64,000 bases of DNA from Microbacterium galbinum (GTDB lineage: Bacteria; Actinomycetota; Actinomycetes; Actinomycetales; Microbacteriaceae): NCBI RefSeq assembly GCF_023091225.1, contig NZ_JAHWXM010000002.1, positions 490,078 to 554,077 of the forward strand, read 5' to 3'. Made by a program: the position numbers and the translations under genes. The notes below the pieces were generated by a model that was given only the letters and a program-made list of their open reading frames with translations, had not been told where the DNA came from and made no database searches. Shown in pieces: positions 33,291-42,120 of this stretch (positions within the stretch are counted from its first letter, which is position 1; each line of letters opens with the position of its first letter).

Positions 33291-33698
33291 GTGGGCAAGA
33301 ACTACGTCGACATCGAGAACGACCGAGGCGACACGCTGCGCTACCGCAAGCACGCCAACGGCCGAGGACTCGTCGCGCACGGCGCGAAGGTGCACCCGAA
33401 GGCGCACATCGAAGCCGGCGCCTACATCGAACCCGGCGCACGCATCGGCGCCGGAGCCACCATCGCGCGCGGCGCGTGGATCGAACCGGATGCCGTGATC
33501 GGCGACGGAGCGCACATCGAGGCGCACGCGCACATCGGAGAGGGCGCGGCCGTCGGCGATGGCGCGCACATCGGCGTCCGCACCGAGATCGGCGCGGGCG
33601 CACGCATCGTGCGCGGCGCACGCATCGGTGACGACGAGACGGTCGCGGCCGGTCTCACCGTCGCGACGAACCGCAAGGGCCTCTGGCTCGCCGCCTGA
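33291..33698 (+). CDS. small left-handed beta-helix (hexapeptide-repeat) protein
   Basis: The 135-residue protein from a GTG (GGGAGGAATC upstream) begins MGKNYVDIENDRGDTLRYRKH, then is made almost entirely of hexapeptide repeats such as AYIEPGARIGAGATI, AWIEPDAVIGDGAHI and EIGAGARIVRGARI. About 14 hexads make some four to five coils of a left-handed beta-helix. That is the fold of LpxA-like acyltransferases and gamma carbonic anhydrases, but the protein is too short for an acyltransferase C-terminal domain, and the three metal His of a carbonic anhydrase are not obvious. It may be a structural trimer. It lies 82 bases after nei. Confidence 0.75.
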   Translation: MGKNYVDIENDRGDTLRYRKHANGRGLVAHGAKVHPKAHIEAGAYIEPGARIGAGATIARGAWIEPDAVIGDGAHIEAHAHIGEGAAVGDGAHIGVRTEIGAGARIVRGARIGDDETVAAGLTVATNRKGLWLAA

Positions 33699-33754
33699 CG
33701 CACCACTGACCACCGCGGCACCCGACCGCGCGGTCGCCGGATACCCTTGATCGC

Positions 33755-34483
33755 ATGGCGACTCAGGGACGGCGACCGCAGCGGCGCCCGCAGAAGACGA
33801 CGAAGCCGCCGCAGCAGAAGCGCCGCCCCGGCCAGCCGAAGCAGGCGAAGAAGGTCGTCTTCGATGCCCCGGCCTCCGTTCCGGAGGAGCCGCGCACCTT
33901 CCGCCTCGGCGTCGTACCCGGCGCGACGCCGGGCAAGTGGATCGATGCCTGGAAGCAGCGCATGCCGCATGTCCCGCTCGAGGTCGTGCCGGTCGAGGTT
34001 GCCGATCAGGATGCCGCGATCGACGGGCTCGACGCCGCCCTCGTGCGCCTGCCGCTCGGGGCGGACACCGTCGACACGCTGCACGTCATCCCGCTGTACG
34101 ACGAGGTTCCCGTGGTCGTCGCATCGATCGAGTCGCACCTGCTCGCCGCCGACCAACTCCGACTCGAAGATCTCGCCGGCGAAGTGCTCATCGCGCTGAC
34201 CGACGACACCCTGCCCGCGATCGACGCACCGGGTGCCCTCGCGCCGCGTTTCGCGCCCCTGTCCACCGCCGAGGCCATCGTCACCGCGGCGACCGGTACC
34301 GGCGCCGTGGTCGTGCCCATGTCGCTCGCGCGCCTGCACCACCGCAAGGACGCCGACTACCGCCCGCTCGTCGACGGCCCGACCTCGACCGTCGCCCTCG
34401 CCTGGGTGCGCGAGCGCACGACGCCCGACGTCGAGACGTTCGTCGGCATCGTCCGCGGCCGCACGGCACAGTCGTCGCGGTGA
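33755..34483 (+). CDS. LysR-type substrate-binding domain protein without helix-turn-helix
   Basis: This 242-residue protein opens with about 45 very basic, Gln/Pro/Lys-rich residues (RRPQRRPQKTTKPPQQKRRP), then FRLGVVPGATPGKWIDAWKQR and the rest of a LysR effector-binding domain (ALVRLPLGADTVDTLHVIPLYDEVPVVVA, TGTGAVVVPMSLARLH). No wing or HTH is encoded in the window in any frame upstream, so the DNA-binding part is absent rather than frameshifted. The basic tail might contact nucleic acid. TACCCT and seven bases precede the ATG. Similar proteins occur across Actinobacteria. Confidence 0.77.
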   Translation: MATQGRRPQRRPQKTTKPPQQKRRPGQPKQAKKVVFDAPASVPEEPRTFRLGVVPGATPGKWIDAWKQRMPHVPLEVVPVEVADQDAAIDGLDAALVRLPLGADTVDTLHVIPLYDEVPVVVASIESHLLAADQLRLEDLAGEVLIALTDDTLPAIDAPGALAPRFAPLSTAEAIVTAATGTGAVVVPMSLARLHHRKDADYRPLVDGPTSTVALAWVRERTTPDVETFVGIVRGRTAQSSR

Positions 34484-34524
34484 GCGCAGTCGTCGCGGTG
34501 AGCGCCGTCGTCACGGTGAGTCAC
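34471..34524. repeat. 18-bp tandem repeat across a stop codon
   Basis: Three near-identical 18-base units (34471-34488, 34489-34506, 34507-34524; consensus GTCGTCGCGGTGAGCGCN) begin in the last codons of the LysR-like gene and run into the intergenic space. The stop codon TGA lies inside the first unit and recurs in the others. Confidence 0.75.
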
Positions 34525-34565
34525 CGCCGACCGGCCGGCCGCCGCGCCCTCGTTAGAATCTTCTG

Positions 34566-35282
34566 ATGTCCTCGCTTCTCTACGTCTGCGTGCGACCCGA
34601 GATCGGGGCCGCGGATGCCGAGCACGCCTCGTTCCGGCGCGCGCTCGGCGTGGACGTCGTCGATCGCCTCGATCTTCTCGACGAGCCCCTCGACGAGAAG
34701 CGTCTGCAGGGCTACCGCGGGATCGTCGTCGGCGGTTCGCCGTTCAACGTCTCCGACACCGTGAAGTCCGCCGTGCAGCTGCGGGTCGAGGCCGACCTCG
34801 AGCGCATCGCCCGCCGCGCGATCGCGGCCGAGACCGCCGTGTTCTTCACCTGCTTCAGCATCGGCGTCGTCACCCGCCTGCTCGGCGGCGAGGTCGCCAC
34901 CTCGACTCCGGAATCGGCGAGCGCGACCGTGATCCGCACGACGGATGCCGGAGCCGCCGACCCCGTGTTCGGTCCGAGCGCACCCGCGCTCACCGTCTTC
35001 ACCGCGCACAAGGAAAGCGCCGCCGCGCTCCCGCCGGGGGCCGAACTGCTCGCGACGAACGACTCCTGCCCGGTGCAGGCGTACCGCGTGGGCACGCACC
35101 TGTACGCCGCGCAGTTCCACCCGGAGCCCACGCCGCGCGACTTCGCCGACCGCATGACGTTCTACCGCACGACCGGGTACTTCGATCCGGCGGAGTTCGA
35201 TCGCGTACAGGGGCAGGTACTGGCGGCATCAGTCACCGAGGGCGCCGAGCTGCTGCGCCGCTTCGCCGAGACGTTCGCCTGA
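34566..35282 (+). CDS. class I glutamine amidotransferase-like protein
   Basis: This 238-residue protein has a triad consistent with a class I GATase: Cys96 in FFTCFSIG, His185 and Glu187 in AAQFHPEPT. The nucleophile loop is CFSIG rather than the common GxCxGxQ, as in GMP-synthase-like stand-alone amidotransferases of this group. It should hydrolyse glutamine or a gamma-glutamyl compound; no synthetase partner is next to it. TAGAAT (34554-34559) and six bases precede the ATG. Confidence 0.83.
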   Translation: MSSLLYVCVRPEIGAADAEHASFRRALGVDVVDRLDLLDEPLDEKRLQGYRGIVVGGSPFNVSDTVKSAVQLRVEADLERIARRAIAAETAVFFTCFSIGVVTRLLGGEVATSTPESASATVIRTTDAGAADPVFGPSAPALTVFTAHKESAAALPPGAELLATNDSCPVQAYRVGTHLYAAQFHPEPTPRDFADRMTFYRTTGYFDPAEFDRVQGQVLAASVTEGAELLRRFAETFA

Positions 35283-35327
35283 GCCGAGCGTCCGTGGCGT
35301 CCGCCCGCGACCACTGGACGCGCGCGA

Positions 35328-35795
35328 CTAGCTCGCCCCGCGCAGCAGTTCGACGCGCTCCCGCAGGTATGCCTCGAGCGGCATGAAGCCCCCGGCGGCG
35401 CTCCATCGCACCGAGGGGATGCCGTCGACCAGCGCGAGCGGCCCGGAGGCTCCCCCGGCATCCACCGCGTCGACGTCGATCACGCTCCACCCGACGTGCA
35501 CGACCTCGCCCTCGTCGAAGCCGCCCTTGAGGGCTTCGGCACGGCGCTCGGCGCGTTCGCGCGCCGACTCGGCCGTGTAGCCGCGGCGACCGGGGTCGGC
35601 AGCGCGGAGCACCTCGGCGGTCGCGAGCGCGTGCGTGTCGGTGAGCAGCAGCACGCCCAGGTGCCAGGCCTCGCCGACGCGCACGATCCGCTTGCCCCGC
35701 CAACGGGAGTCGCGCTCCTCGCCGAGCCCCTCCTTCGGGGCGCCCGCGAGGTCGGCGACCGCGCGGGTCAGCAGGTCGGAAGCGGTCGGATGCAT
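35328..35795 (-). CDS. conserved hypothetical protein
   Basis: The 155-residue protein starts MHPTASDLLTRAVADLAG and contains RGKRIVRVGEAWHLGVLLLTDTHALATAEVLRAADPGRRGYTAESARERAERR and GFMPLEAYLRERVELL. It is soluble, with alternating strand-like and charged helical segments. I know similar proteins only from Microbacteriaceae and have no function for it. TAGCCT (read on the minus strand at 35802-35807) is six bases from the ATG, so it is probably a real leaderless gene. It is convergent with the amidotransferase. Confidence 0.68.
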   Translation of the reverse strand: MHPTASDLLTRAVADLAGAPKEGLGEERDSRWRGKRIVRVGEAWHLGVLLLTDTHALATAEVLRAADPGRRGYTAESARERAERRAEALKGGFDEGEVVHVGWSVIDVDAVDAGGASGPLALVDGIPSVRWSAAGGFMPLEAYLRERVELLRGAS

Positions 35796-35889
35796 CCCTC
35801 CAGGCTAGCGAGCGGTGGCTCGTGACGGGCGCGATTCGCCGGGAGGGCCGCTCGCACGGCAGAATCGATGCACACCCCGAGGAGACGCC

Positions 35890-36741
<852 letters not shown>

Positions 36742-36763
36742 ACAGACAGCTCGCCGGCAGGCG

Positions 36764-37816
36764 TCACCCCCGCGGAACGCCCGCGCGGAGTTCGGCGAAC
36801 ACCTCGCCCGCCGTCTCGAGGTGCACGAGCGGTGCGGCCTGCCCCATCCACAGCGACTGCAGCTCGCCGAACCCCTGCTCCCCCGCAGCCGCGCGGAACT
36901 TCCCGGTCAGCCAGTTCTGCATCGGGAACGGCGCGATGGTGCCGCTCGCCTCGATCGCGCGCACGGCTCGATTGCGGGCGCCGCGCGCGAGTCGTCCGCT
37001 CATCGCGCGGGTGAGCACGGTCTCGTCGGCGGCCGTCGCGTGGATCGCCGCCCGGTGCGCGGCGGTGACCGCCGACTCGTCGGTCGCGAGGAACGCGGTG
37101 CCCACCTGCACCCCGCTCGCCCCCAGCGCGAAGGCCGCGGCCACTCCGCGACGATCGGCGATGCCGCCGGCGGCGATGACGGGCACCGAGACCGCGTCGA
37201 CGACCTGCGGCACGAGCGCGAACGTGCCGACGAGGGATTCCTCGGCGGGCCGCAGGAACGACACCCGGTGGCCCGCCGCCTCCATGCCGGTCGCGACGAT
37301 CGCGTCGACACCGCCCGCCTCCAGCGCTACGGCCTCGGCGACCGTCGTGGCGGTTCCGACGACGCGGATGCCGCGGCGGTGCGCTTCGTCGACCACCTCG
37401 GCGCCGGGCACACCGAAGACCACGCTGAGCACGGCGGGGGCGACCTCCCAGATCGCGTCGAGCTGCTCGTCGAGCGGGGCGAGGTACCGGTCCGGTCGAG
37501 CCGGCGTCTCGATGCCGACCGCGTCGTAGAACGGCTGCAGCGCCTGGGCGAAGATCATGTGCTGGGCGTTCGGCTCGACCTCGTCGCCCGTGGGCAGCCA
37601 GACGTTGAGTGCGAAGGGTCGGCTGGTGGCCGCGCGGAGCTCGGCTCCGACGGCGCGGATGCGGTCGCCGTCGTAGCCGTAGAGACCGAACGACCCGAGC
37701 CCGCCCGCCTCGCTGACCGCCGCGGCGAGCGCGACCGACGACAGCCCGCCGAACGGCCCCTGCACGATGGGATGCTCGACACCGACAAGCTCACGAAGGC
37801 CACGCAGATCACTCAT
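36764..37816 (-). CDS. nitronate monooxygenase/enoyl reductase-like flavoprotein
   Basis: This 350-residue TIM-barrel flavoprotein has HPIVQGPFGGLSSVALAAAVSEAGGLGSFG at the start (FMN phosphate region), VVFGVPGAEVVDEAHRRGIRVVGTATT and VIAAGGIADRRGVAAAFALGASGVQVGTAFL, the canonical FMN-binding GGI and GTAFL motifs of the 2-nitropropane dioxygenase family. The active-site His of class I nitronate monooxygenases is not clear, so the substrate is open. TAGGCT and six bases precede the ATG at 37816 (leaderless). It is divergent from DUF6412. Confidence 0.85.
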   Translation of the reverse strand: MSDLRGLRELVGVEHPIVQGPFGGLSSVALAAAVSEAGGLGSFGLYGYDGDRIRAVGAELRAATSRPFALNVWLPTGDEVEPNAQHMIFAQALQPFYDAVGIETPARPDRYLAPLDEQLDAIWEVAPAVLSVVFGVPGAEVVDEAHRRGIRVVGTATTVAEAVALEAGGVDAIVATGMEAAGHRVSFLRPAEESLVGTFALVPQVVDAVSVPVIAAGGIADRRGVAAAFALGASGVQVGTAFLATDESAVTAAHRAAIHATAADETVLTRAMSGRLARGARNRAVRAIEASGTIAPFPMQNWLTGKFRAAAGEQGFGELQSLWMGQAAPLVHLETAGEVFAELRAGVPRG

Positions 37817-37869
37817 GCTCCGAGCCTATTCCCGCCCTCGCGCCCAGGGCCCGGTGCTACCCTCGCAGC

Positions 37870-38142
37870 ATGGGCGAGTGGATCGAGCGGATGCTGAGCG
37901 TGCTGCTCGCGACCCTCGGTCTCGTCGCGATGCCGGATGCCGCCGCCCTCGGTGTGGCCATCGCCGTCATCGCCGTGACCGCCCTCGTGCTGGCCGTCGC
38001 GCTGAGCATCCGCACGACCGTCGACGCCCGCGCCCCGCATCCGTGGCGCGCGATCGATGCGTCCGCGCTGCTCGCGCAGAGCGATCCCGATGCGGCCGGT
38101 CACCCGCGTCCGCGAGCGCCGGGAGTCGCGATCCCCGCGTAG
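37870..38142 (+). CDS. DUF6412 membrane protein
   Basis: The 90-residue protein has two hydrophobic segments (MLSVLLATLGLVAMPDAAAL and VAIAVIAVTALVLAVALSI), then a tail ending in short Pro/Arg sequence. It matches DUF6412, which in actinobacteria is typically directly upstream of a second yidC-like gene, as here (72 bases). TACCCT and six bases precede the ATG. Function is unknown; co-occurrence suggests work with the insertase. Confidence 0.78.
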   Translation: MGEWIERMLSVLLATLGLVAMPDAAALGVAIAVIAVTALVLAVALSIRTTVDARAPHPWRAIDASALLAQSDPDAAGHPRPRAPGVAIPA

Positions 38143-38214
38143 TCCTCCGCCCGGGAACGGGAGGGACCACGCGGCTTTCGCCGACCCCTCCCGACCTCAT
38201 GAACGGACACTCCG

Positions 38215-39024
38215 ATGGATCTCTTCGCTTTCCCGCCCCTCGCCGCCCTCCTCGACGCCGCCTACGGCGCCCTCGCCGGGCTCTCCACCCTGCTCGAACC
38301 CCTCGCCGGGGCATCCGCCGCCGCTCTGGCGGTCGTGCTCGTCACCCTGCTCGTGCGCTCCCTGCTCATCCCGGTCGGCTTCTCGACCGCCAAGGCCGAG
38401 CAGACGCGCACCCGCCTCGCCCCGAAGCTGCGCGACCTGCAGCGCCGCCACAAGAAGAATCCCGAGCGGCTCCAGAAGGAGATGCTCGCGCTCTACCGCG
38501 ACGAGAAGACCTCACCGTTCGCGGGCATGCTCCCGGTGCTCGCGCAGGCCCCGGTCGTCGGCATCCTGTACACGCTGTTCATCCGCCCGGAGATCGCCGG
38601 GCACCCGAACGACCTGCTCACCCACGACCTGTTCGGGGCACCGCTGGGGACGAGCCTCGTCTCCGCGGTGTTCGGGGGCACGGCGACGCCTGCGACGTTC
38701 CTCGTGTTCGGGGCGCTGCTGCTCGTGATCATCGCGACCGCGGAGGTCACGCGCCGCGTGTTCCGCCCCGCTCCCGTCGACGACGACTCGTCGATGGGCG
38801 CGGCGATGAACTCCCCCGCGATGCAGCGCGTGTTCGGGTCGCTCCACTACCTGACGGCCGTGTTCGCGGTGTTCGTGCCGCTCGCCGCGGCGCTGTACCT
38901 GACGGTCACGGTCGTGTGGACGCTCGTCCAGCGGATGCTGCTGCGTCGCCGTTACCCGCTCGCGACCACCGGCACGGCGGACGCGGCAGCGCCGGTCAGT
39001 CGGGCAGGGGTATCGGCGCGGTGA
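38215..39024 (+). CDS. YidC/Oxa1-family membrane insertase (accessory copy)
   Basis: This 269-residue protein has a YidC2 core: RSLLIPVGFSTAKAEQTRTRLAPKLRDLQRRHKKNPERLQKEMLALYRDEKTSPFAGMLPVLAQAPVVGILYTLF, with five membrane helices and the hydrophilic-groove Arg in RSLLIP. It lacks the large periplasmic domain and the long basic tail of the housekeeping actinobacterial YidC near the chromosome origin (rpmH-rnpA-yidC), so it is probably a second insertase paired with DUF6412. In related actinobacteria such pairs can lie in zinc-regulated clusters; none is seen here. Its 3' end overlaps the convergent EamA gene by 29 bases. Confidence 0.87.
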   Translation: MDLFAFPPLAALLDAAYGALAGLSTLLEPLAGASAAALAVVLVTLLVRSLLIPVGFSTAKAEQTRTRLAPKLRDLQRRHKKNPERLQKEMLALYRDEKTSPFAGMLPVLAQAPVVGILYTLFIRPEIAGHPNDLLTHDLFGAPLGTSLVSAVFGGTATPATFLVFGALLLVIIATAEVTRRVFRPAPVDDDSSMGAAMNSPAMQRVFGSLHYLTAVFAVFVPLAAALYLTVTVVWTLVQRMLLRRRYPLATTGTADAAAPVSRAGVSAR

Positions 39025-39985
39025 ACACCCCGGTCTCGGGATCGTTCCGGCGATCGGAGCCGGGAACCGCGCCCGGCTCGGTCGTGGAATCGGATGCGGA
39101 CGCGGCGTCGTCCGCCCGCCGACGCGCGCGCCGGATGCCGAGGGTGGTCCCGATGCTCGCGGCGACGACGAGGGCGATCGCGAGGAGGCGCAGAGGCGAC
39201 GCGTCCTGACCGAGGATGAGCCACCCCGCCAGCGTCGCGAAGGCGGGCTCCAGGCTCAACAGCACCCCGAACACCCGTTGCGGCAGACGGCGCAGCGCCG
39301 CGAGTTCGAAGCTGTAGGGGATCACCGACGACAGCACGGCGGTGATCCCCGCCAGCAGCAGGAGCTGCGGGTCGGCGGCGACGACGGTCGCGGTGGGGAT
39401 GCCGACCGGGAGCAGCAGCACGGCGGCGACGACGAGCCCCATCGCGAGCCCGCCGCTGCCCGGGATCACCGCCCCGACCTTCGCGCTGGTGCGGATGTAC
39501 ATGGCCCAGAATCCGGCGGCGATGAGGATGAACACCACGCCGAGCGGATCGAGCGGTTCGGCGCCGACGACACCGTCGACGAAGAGCAGACCCATGCCGA
39601 TCACCGCGACGCCGACCCAGACGGCATCCGGAAGCCTGCGGGTGAGCACGGCCGCCAGCACGAGGGGGCCGAGGAACTCGATCGCGACGGCGGGTCCCAG
39701 GGGGATGCGGTCGATCGCGGCGTAGAAGAAGCCGTTCATCGCGGCCAGCGAGAGCCCGAACAGCAGCGCCGCGGCCCACTGCTGTCGCGTCCAGCGCCGG
39801 GGGCGCGGGCGCACGATGACGAGCAGGAGGAGGGCGGCGATCGCCACGCGCAGCGACGTCACACCCCAGGGGCCGAGCACCGGGAAGAGCTGTGCCGCGA
39901 CGGCCGCCCCGAAGGGCAGCGACAGGCAGGAACCGATGACGAGGGCGACGCCCGTCAGGGTCCGGGACGACGCGGATTTCTGCAC
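38996..39985 (-). CDS. EamA/DMT transporter, RhtA-like
   Basis: This 329-residue protein has ten hydrophobic helices in two EamA repeats (LPFGAAVAAQLFPVLGPWGVTSLRVAIAALLLL and GFWAMYIRTSAKVG...) and an acidic cytoplasmic tail. RhtA-type members export threonine/homoserine. The GTG start lies six bases after TACGCT (minus strand), with GGAGGA within the gap. The last 29 bases overlap the yidC 3' end on the other strand. Confidence 0.85.
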   Translation of the reverse strand: MQKSASSRTLTGVALVIGSCLSLPFGAAVAAQLFPVLGPWGVTSLRVAIAALLLLVIVRPRPRRWTRQQWAAALLFGLSLAAMNGFFYAAIDRIPLGPAVAIEFLGPLVLAAVLTRRLPDAVWVGVAVIGMGLLFVDGVVGAEPLDPLGVVFILIAAGFWAMYIRTSAKVGAVIPGSGGLAMGLVVAAVLLLPVGIPTATVVAADPQLLLLAGITAVLSSVIPYSFELAALRRLPQRVFGVLLSLEPAFATLAGWLILGQDASPLRLLAIALVVAASIGTTLGIRRARRRADDAASASDSTTEPGAVPGSDRRNDPETGVFTAPIPLPD

Positions 39986-40020
39986 TCCTCCAGCGTAGCT
40001 CCGCGCCGCCCCGCGCGATC

Positions 40021-40905
40021 TCAGAGGTGCTTGCCCCCGGTGACCGGCAGCACGATGCCCGAGGTGTACGACGACTCCGCGGACGCGAGGTACACGTACG
40101 CCCCCGCGAGCTCCGCCGGCTGCCCGGCGCGACCCAGCGGGGTGTCCTGGCCGAAGGTCGCGAGGCGCTCCTCGTCCCAGCCGGTGGCGGGGATCAGCGG
40201 CGTCCAGATCGGCCCCGGCGCGACGGCGTTCACCCGGATGCCGCGGGGACCCGCCTCTTCGGCGAGAGCCTGCACGAACGCGACCTGCGCGGCCTTCGTC
40301 ATCGCGTAGTCGATGAGTCCGGGCGAGGGGTTGTACGCCTGGACCGAGGCGGTCACGATGATGCTCGCCCCCGGCTCGAGCTCGGGGAAGGCGGCGCGGG
40401 CGGTTAGCAGCATCCCCTCCAGGTTCGTCTCGAACACTCGGCGCATGCGATCGGGGTCGATCGACTCGAACCCGTCGATGTCGTGCTGATACCCGGCGTT
40501 GAGCACGAGCACGTCGAGACCGCCCAGCGCCTCGCGGGTGTGCGACACGATCGCGGCGGCGAACTCGTCGTTGCGGAGGTCTCCGGCGAGGCTCACGCCG
40601 GTGCGCCCCGCGTCGCGGATCAGCCGAACCGTATCGTCGGCATCCGCCTGCTCCTCCGGCAGATGCGCGATCGCGACATCGGCGCCCTCGCGGGCGAACG
40701 CGATCGCCGCCGCGCGGCCGATGCCCGAATCGCCGCCGGTGATCAGGGCTCGCCGTCCGTCGAGCCGGCCGTGGCCGACGTAGCTCGCCTCTCCGTGATC
40801 GGGGGTCGGCAGGGTCAGCCCGGTGAGGCCCGGCTGGTCCTGTTGCTGCGCCGGGAAGCCCTCTTCGCGGTGCGCGTGTCGGGGGTCGGTCGTGGAGTCG
40901 GTCAT
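40021..40905 (-). CDS. SDR-family oxidoreductase, YhdF/general-stress type
   Basis: The 294-residue protein has a 45-residue polar N-terminal extension (HAHREEGFPAQQQDQPGLTG) before the SDR core GRRALITGGDSGIGRAAAIAFAREGADVAI (TGGDSGIG), LNAGYQ, VTASVQAY (Ser) and YAMTKAA (YxxxK). The extension and GGDSGIGRA signature match the YhdF/YgfF-like general stress dehydrogenases (about 290 residues). It is NAD(P)-dependent with unknown substrate. A hairpin with one bulge separates it from the upstream gene. Confidence 0.87.
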   Translation of the reverse strand: MTDSTTDPRHAHREEGFPAQQQDQPGLTGLTLPTPDHGEASYVGHGRLDGRRALITGGDSGIGRAAAIAFAREGADVAIAHLPEEQADADDTVRLIRDAGRTGVSLAGDLRNDEFAAAIVSHTREALGGLDVLVLNAGYQHDIDGFESIDPDRMRRVFETNLEGMLLTARAAFPELEPGASIIVTASVQAYNPSPGLIDYAMTKAAQVAFVQALAEEAGPRGIRVNAVAPGPIWTPLIPATGWDEERLATFGQDTPLGRAGQPAELAGAYVYLASAESSYTSGIVLPVTGGKHL

Positions 40906-40924
40906 CTCGTCACCTGGGTTCCGT

Positions 40925-40973
40925 ATCGTCGGTCTCGGTGCGCAGAAGTCTGGTTGCGCGAGATACCGACGAT
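40925..40973 (-). terminator. hairpin between DUF7882 and SDR genes
   Basis: ATCGTCGGTCTCG (40925-40937) pairs with CGAGATACCGACGAT (40959-40973) with one bulged base, around a 21-base loop. It is 70 bases past the DUF7882 stop and just ahead of the SDR gene, so it may end the upstream transcript or fold in the SDR leader. Confidence 0.5.
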
Positions 40974-41041
40974 GCCGTCACGGCCCACCCGATTCCAGGG
41001 GGTTGACAGGCGGATGCTCCGACGAGGGGCCGCGCTCAGCT

Positions 41042-41383
41042 CTAGGGCGCCGCCGGGATCTCGGTCGTCGTCGGCGCCTCACCGTTCTCGGCCGGCTCGG
41101 GCACGAGGTACAGACCGCTGGGAGCGTTGGCCGTGAAGGCGAGTGCTTCGATCCACGCGCGGTTGATCGACGGCTGGCGGCTGCCGAAGTACTTGAAGAC
41201 CAGCGAGCTCGCCGGCTGGATCCACACGGTCGTGCGGCCGCCGCCGACGCTCGCGTCTTCGCGCCAGCTGAACGGGAACGGCTCGCCCCGGCGCAGCTTC
41301 GCGGTGATGACGAGTTGCAGGTGCGTGAGCGCCCGGTCCTCGATCTCGGTCTTGACTCCGCCTTCGTAGACGAACTTCCCCAT
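41042..41383 (-). CDS. DUF7882 family small protein
   Basis: The 113-residue protein begins MGKFVYEGGVKTEIEDRALTHLQLVITAKLRRGEPFPFSWRED and continues with RTTVWIQPASSLVFKYFGSRQPSINRAWIEALAFTANAPSG and a variable acidic tail. It matches DUF7882, a Microbacteriaceae family that databases often mislabel ATP-dependent DNA ligase, although it contains no ligase motif (KxDG absent). GAGGAG precedes the ATG. Function is unknown. Confidence 0.78.
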   Translation of the reverse strand: MGKFVYEGGVKTEIEDRALTHLQLVITAKLRRGEPFPFSWREDASVGGGRTTVWIQPASSLVFKYFGSRQPSINRAWIEALAFTANAPSGLYLVPEPAENGEAPTTTEIPAAP

Positions 41384-41583
41384 CAGGTGCTCCTCGGTGC
41401 GATGCTTCGGTTCTCCGACCCGGCCGTCGGGATCACCCCATGAGAATAAGCGTATGCCCTCATCGTTCCCGCGCGGAACCCGGGTCCACGTGACACCCCG
41501 GCCAGGCGAAGTCAAGCCCCTGCGACGGCGACGGCCGAGACCCTAGAGTCGAGTCCCATTACCTGCCGAGGAGGCGATGACGG

Positions 41584-42120
41584 ATGACCGATTCAGGCAC
41601 CGAGGGCTACACCCCCACCACGACCCACGCCGAGTGGGGCGCGGGCGAACCGAAGCTGCGAATCTCGCGAGACGACGAGCGCACCGAGTTCCTCCTCGAC
41701 GTCGACGTCGTGCGCATCGGCTCGGCGGCGGGCAACGAACTCCGTCTCGCCGACACGGATCCCGTGCACGCCACGATCACCCATGACCAGCGCGACGAGT
41801 ACGTGCTCGAGCTGCACGGCGAGGGCGAGCGCAACGCGAGCGACAACGCCGACGGCACCCACTCCGCTCCGAGCACGGAGACCCTGCGCACGGGTGCGCG
41901 GTTCACCGCCGGACCGTGGACGTTCGTGTACCACCGCGAGGAGTTCGCCGACCACGGCCGCCCGTTCGGCGGGCGGAAGGGCGGCGAGTACGACGACCAG
42001 CCGCTGCAGCCGCCGCGACCCGACTACGCGCACGACGAAGCAGCCGAGGGCCCCGACGACGAGGCCGCGCCCGACGGTCCCGCACCGGAGACGCCGGGTC
42101 CGGATTCAGCGGCCCGGTAG
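41584..42120 (+). CDS. FHA-domain-like protein
   Basis: This 178-residue protein has a forkhead-associated-like core at about residues 22-120: PKLRISRDDERTEFLLDVDVVRIGSAAGNELRLADTDPVHATITHDQRDEYVLEL (RIGS and the SxxH-like VHATI), then TGARFTAGPWTFVYHREEF. A Ser/His recognition pair is weakly kept (Asp-Pro-Val-His). The acidic, Pro-rich tail from residue 130 is disordered. FHA domains bind phosphothreonine; no kinase is nearby. TAGAGT (41544-41549) and an SD (GAGGAGG) precede the ATG. Its 3' end overlaps the convergent dehydrogenase gene by 15 bases. Confidence 0.77.
   Translation: MTDSGTEGYTPTTTHAEWGAGEPKLRISRDDERTEFLLDVDVVRIGSAAGNELRLADTDPVHATITHDQRDEYVLELHGEGERNASDNADGTHSAPSTETLRTGARFTAGPWTFVYHREEFADHGRPFGGRKGGEYDDQPLQPPRPDYAHDEAAEGPDDEAAPDGPAPETPGPDSAAR

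Noticed and set aside
35328..35795. Glutaminase label for the hypothetical protein
   Set aside because: Lacks the serine-dependent glutaminase motifs and is half the size; left unassigned.
41042..41383. ATP-dependent DNA ligase label for the 113-residue protein
   Set aside because: No KxDG nucleotidyl-transferase motif and far too short; database label carried over from an unrelated fusion.
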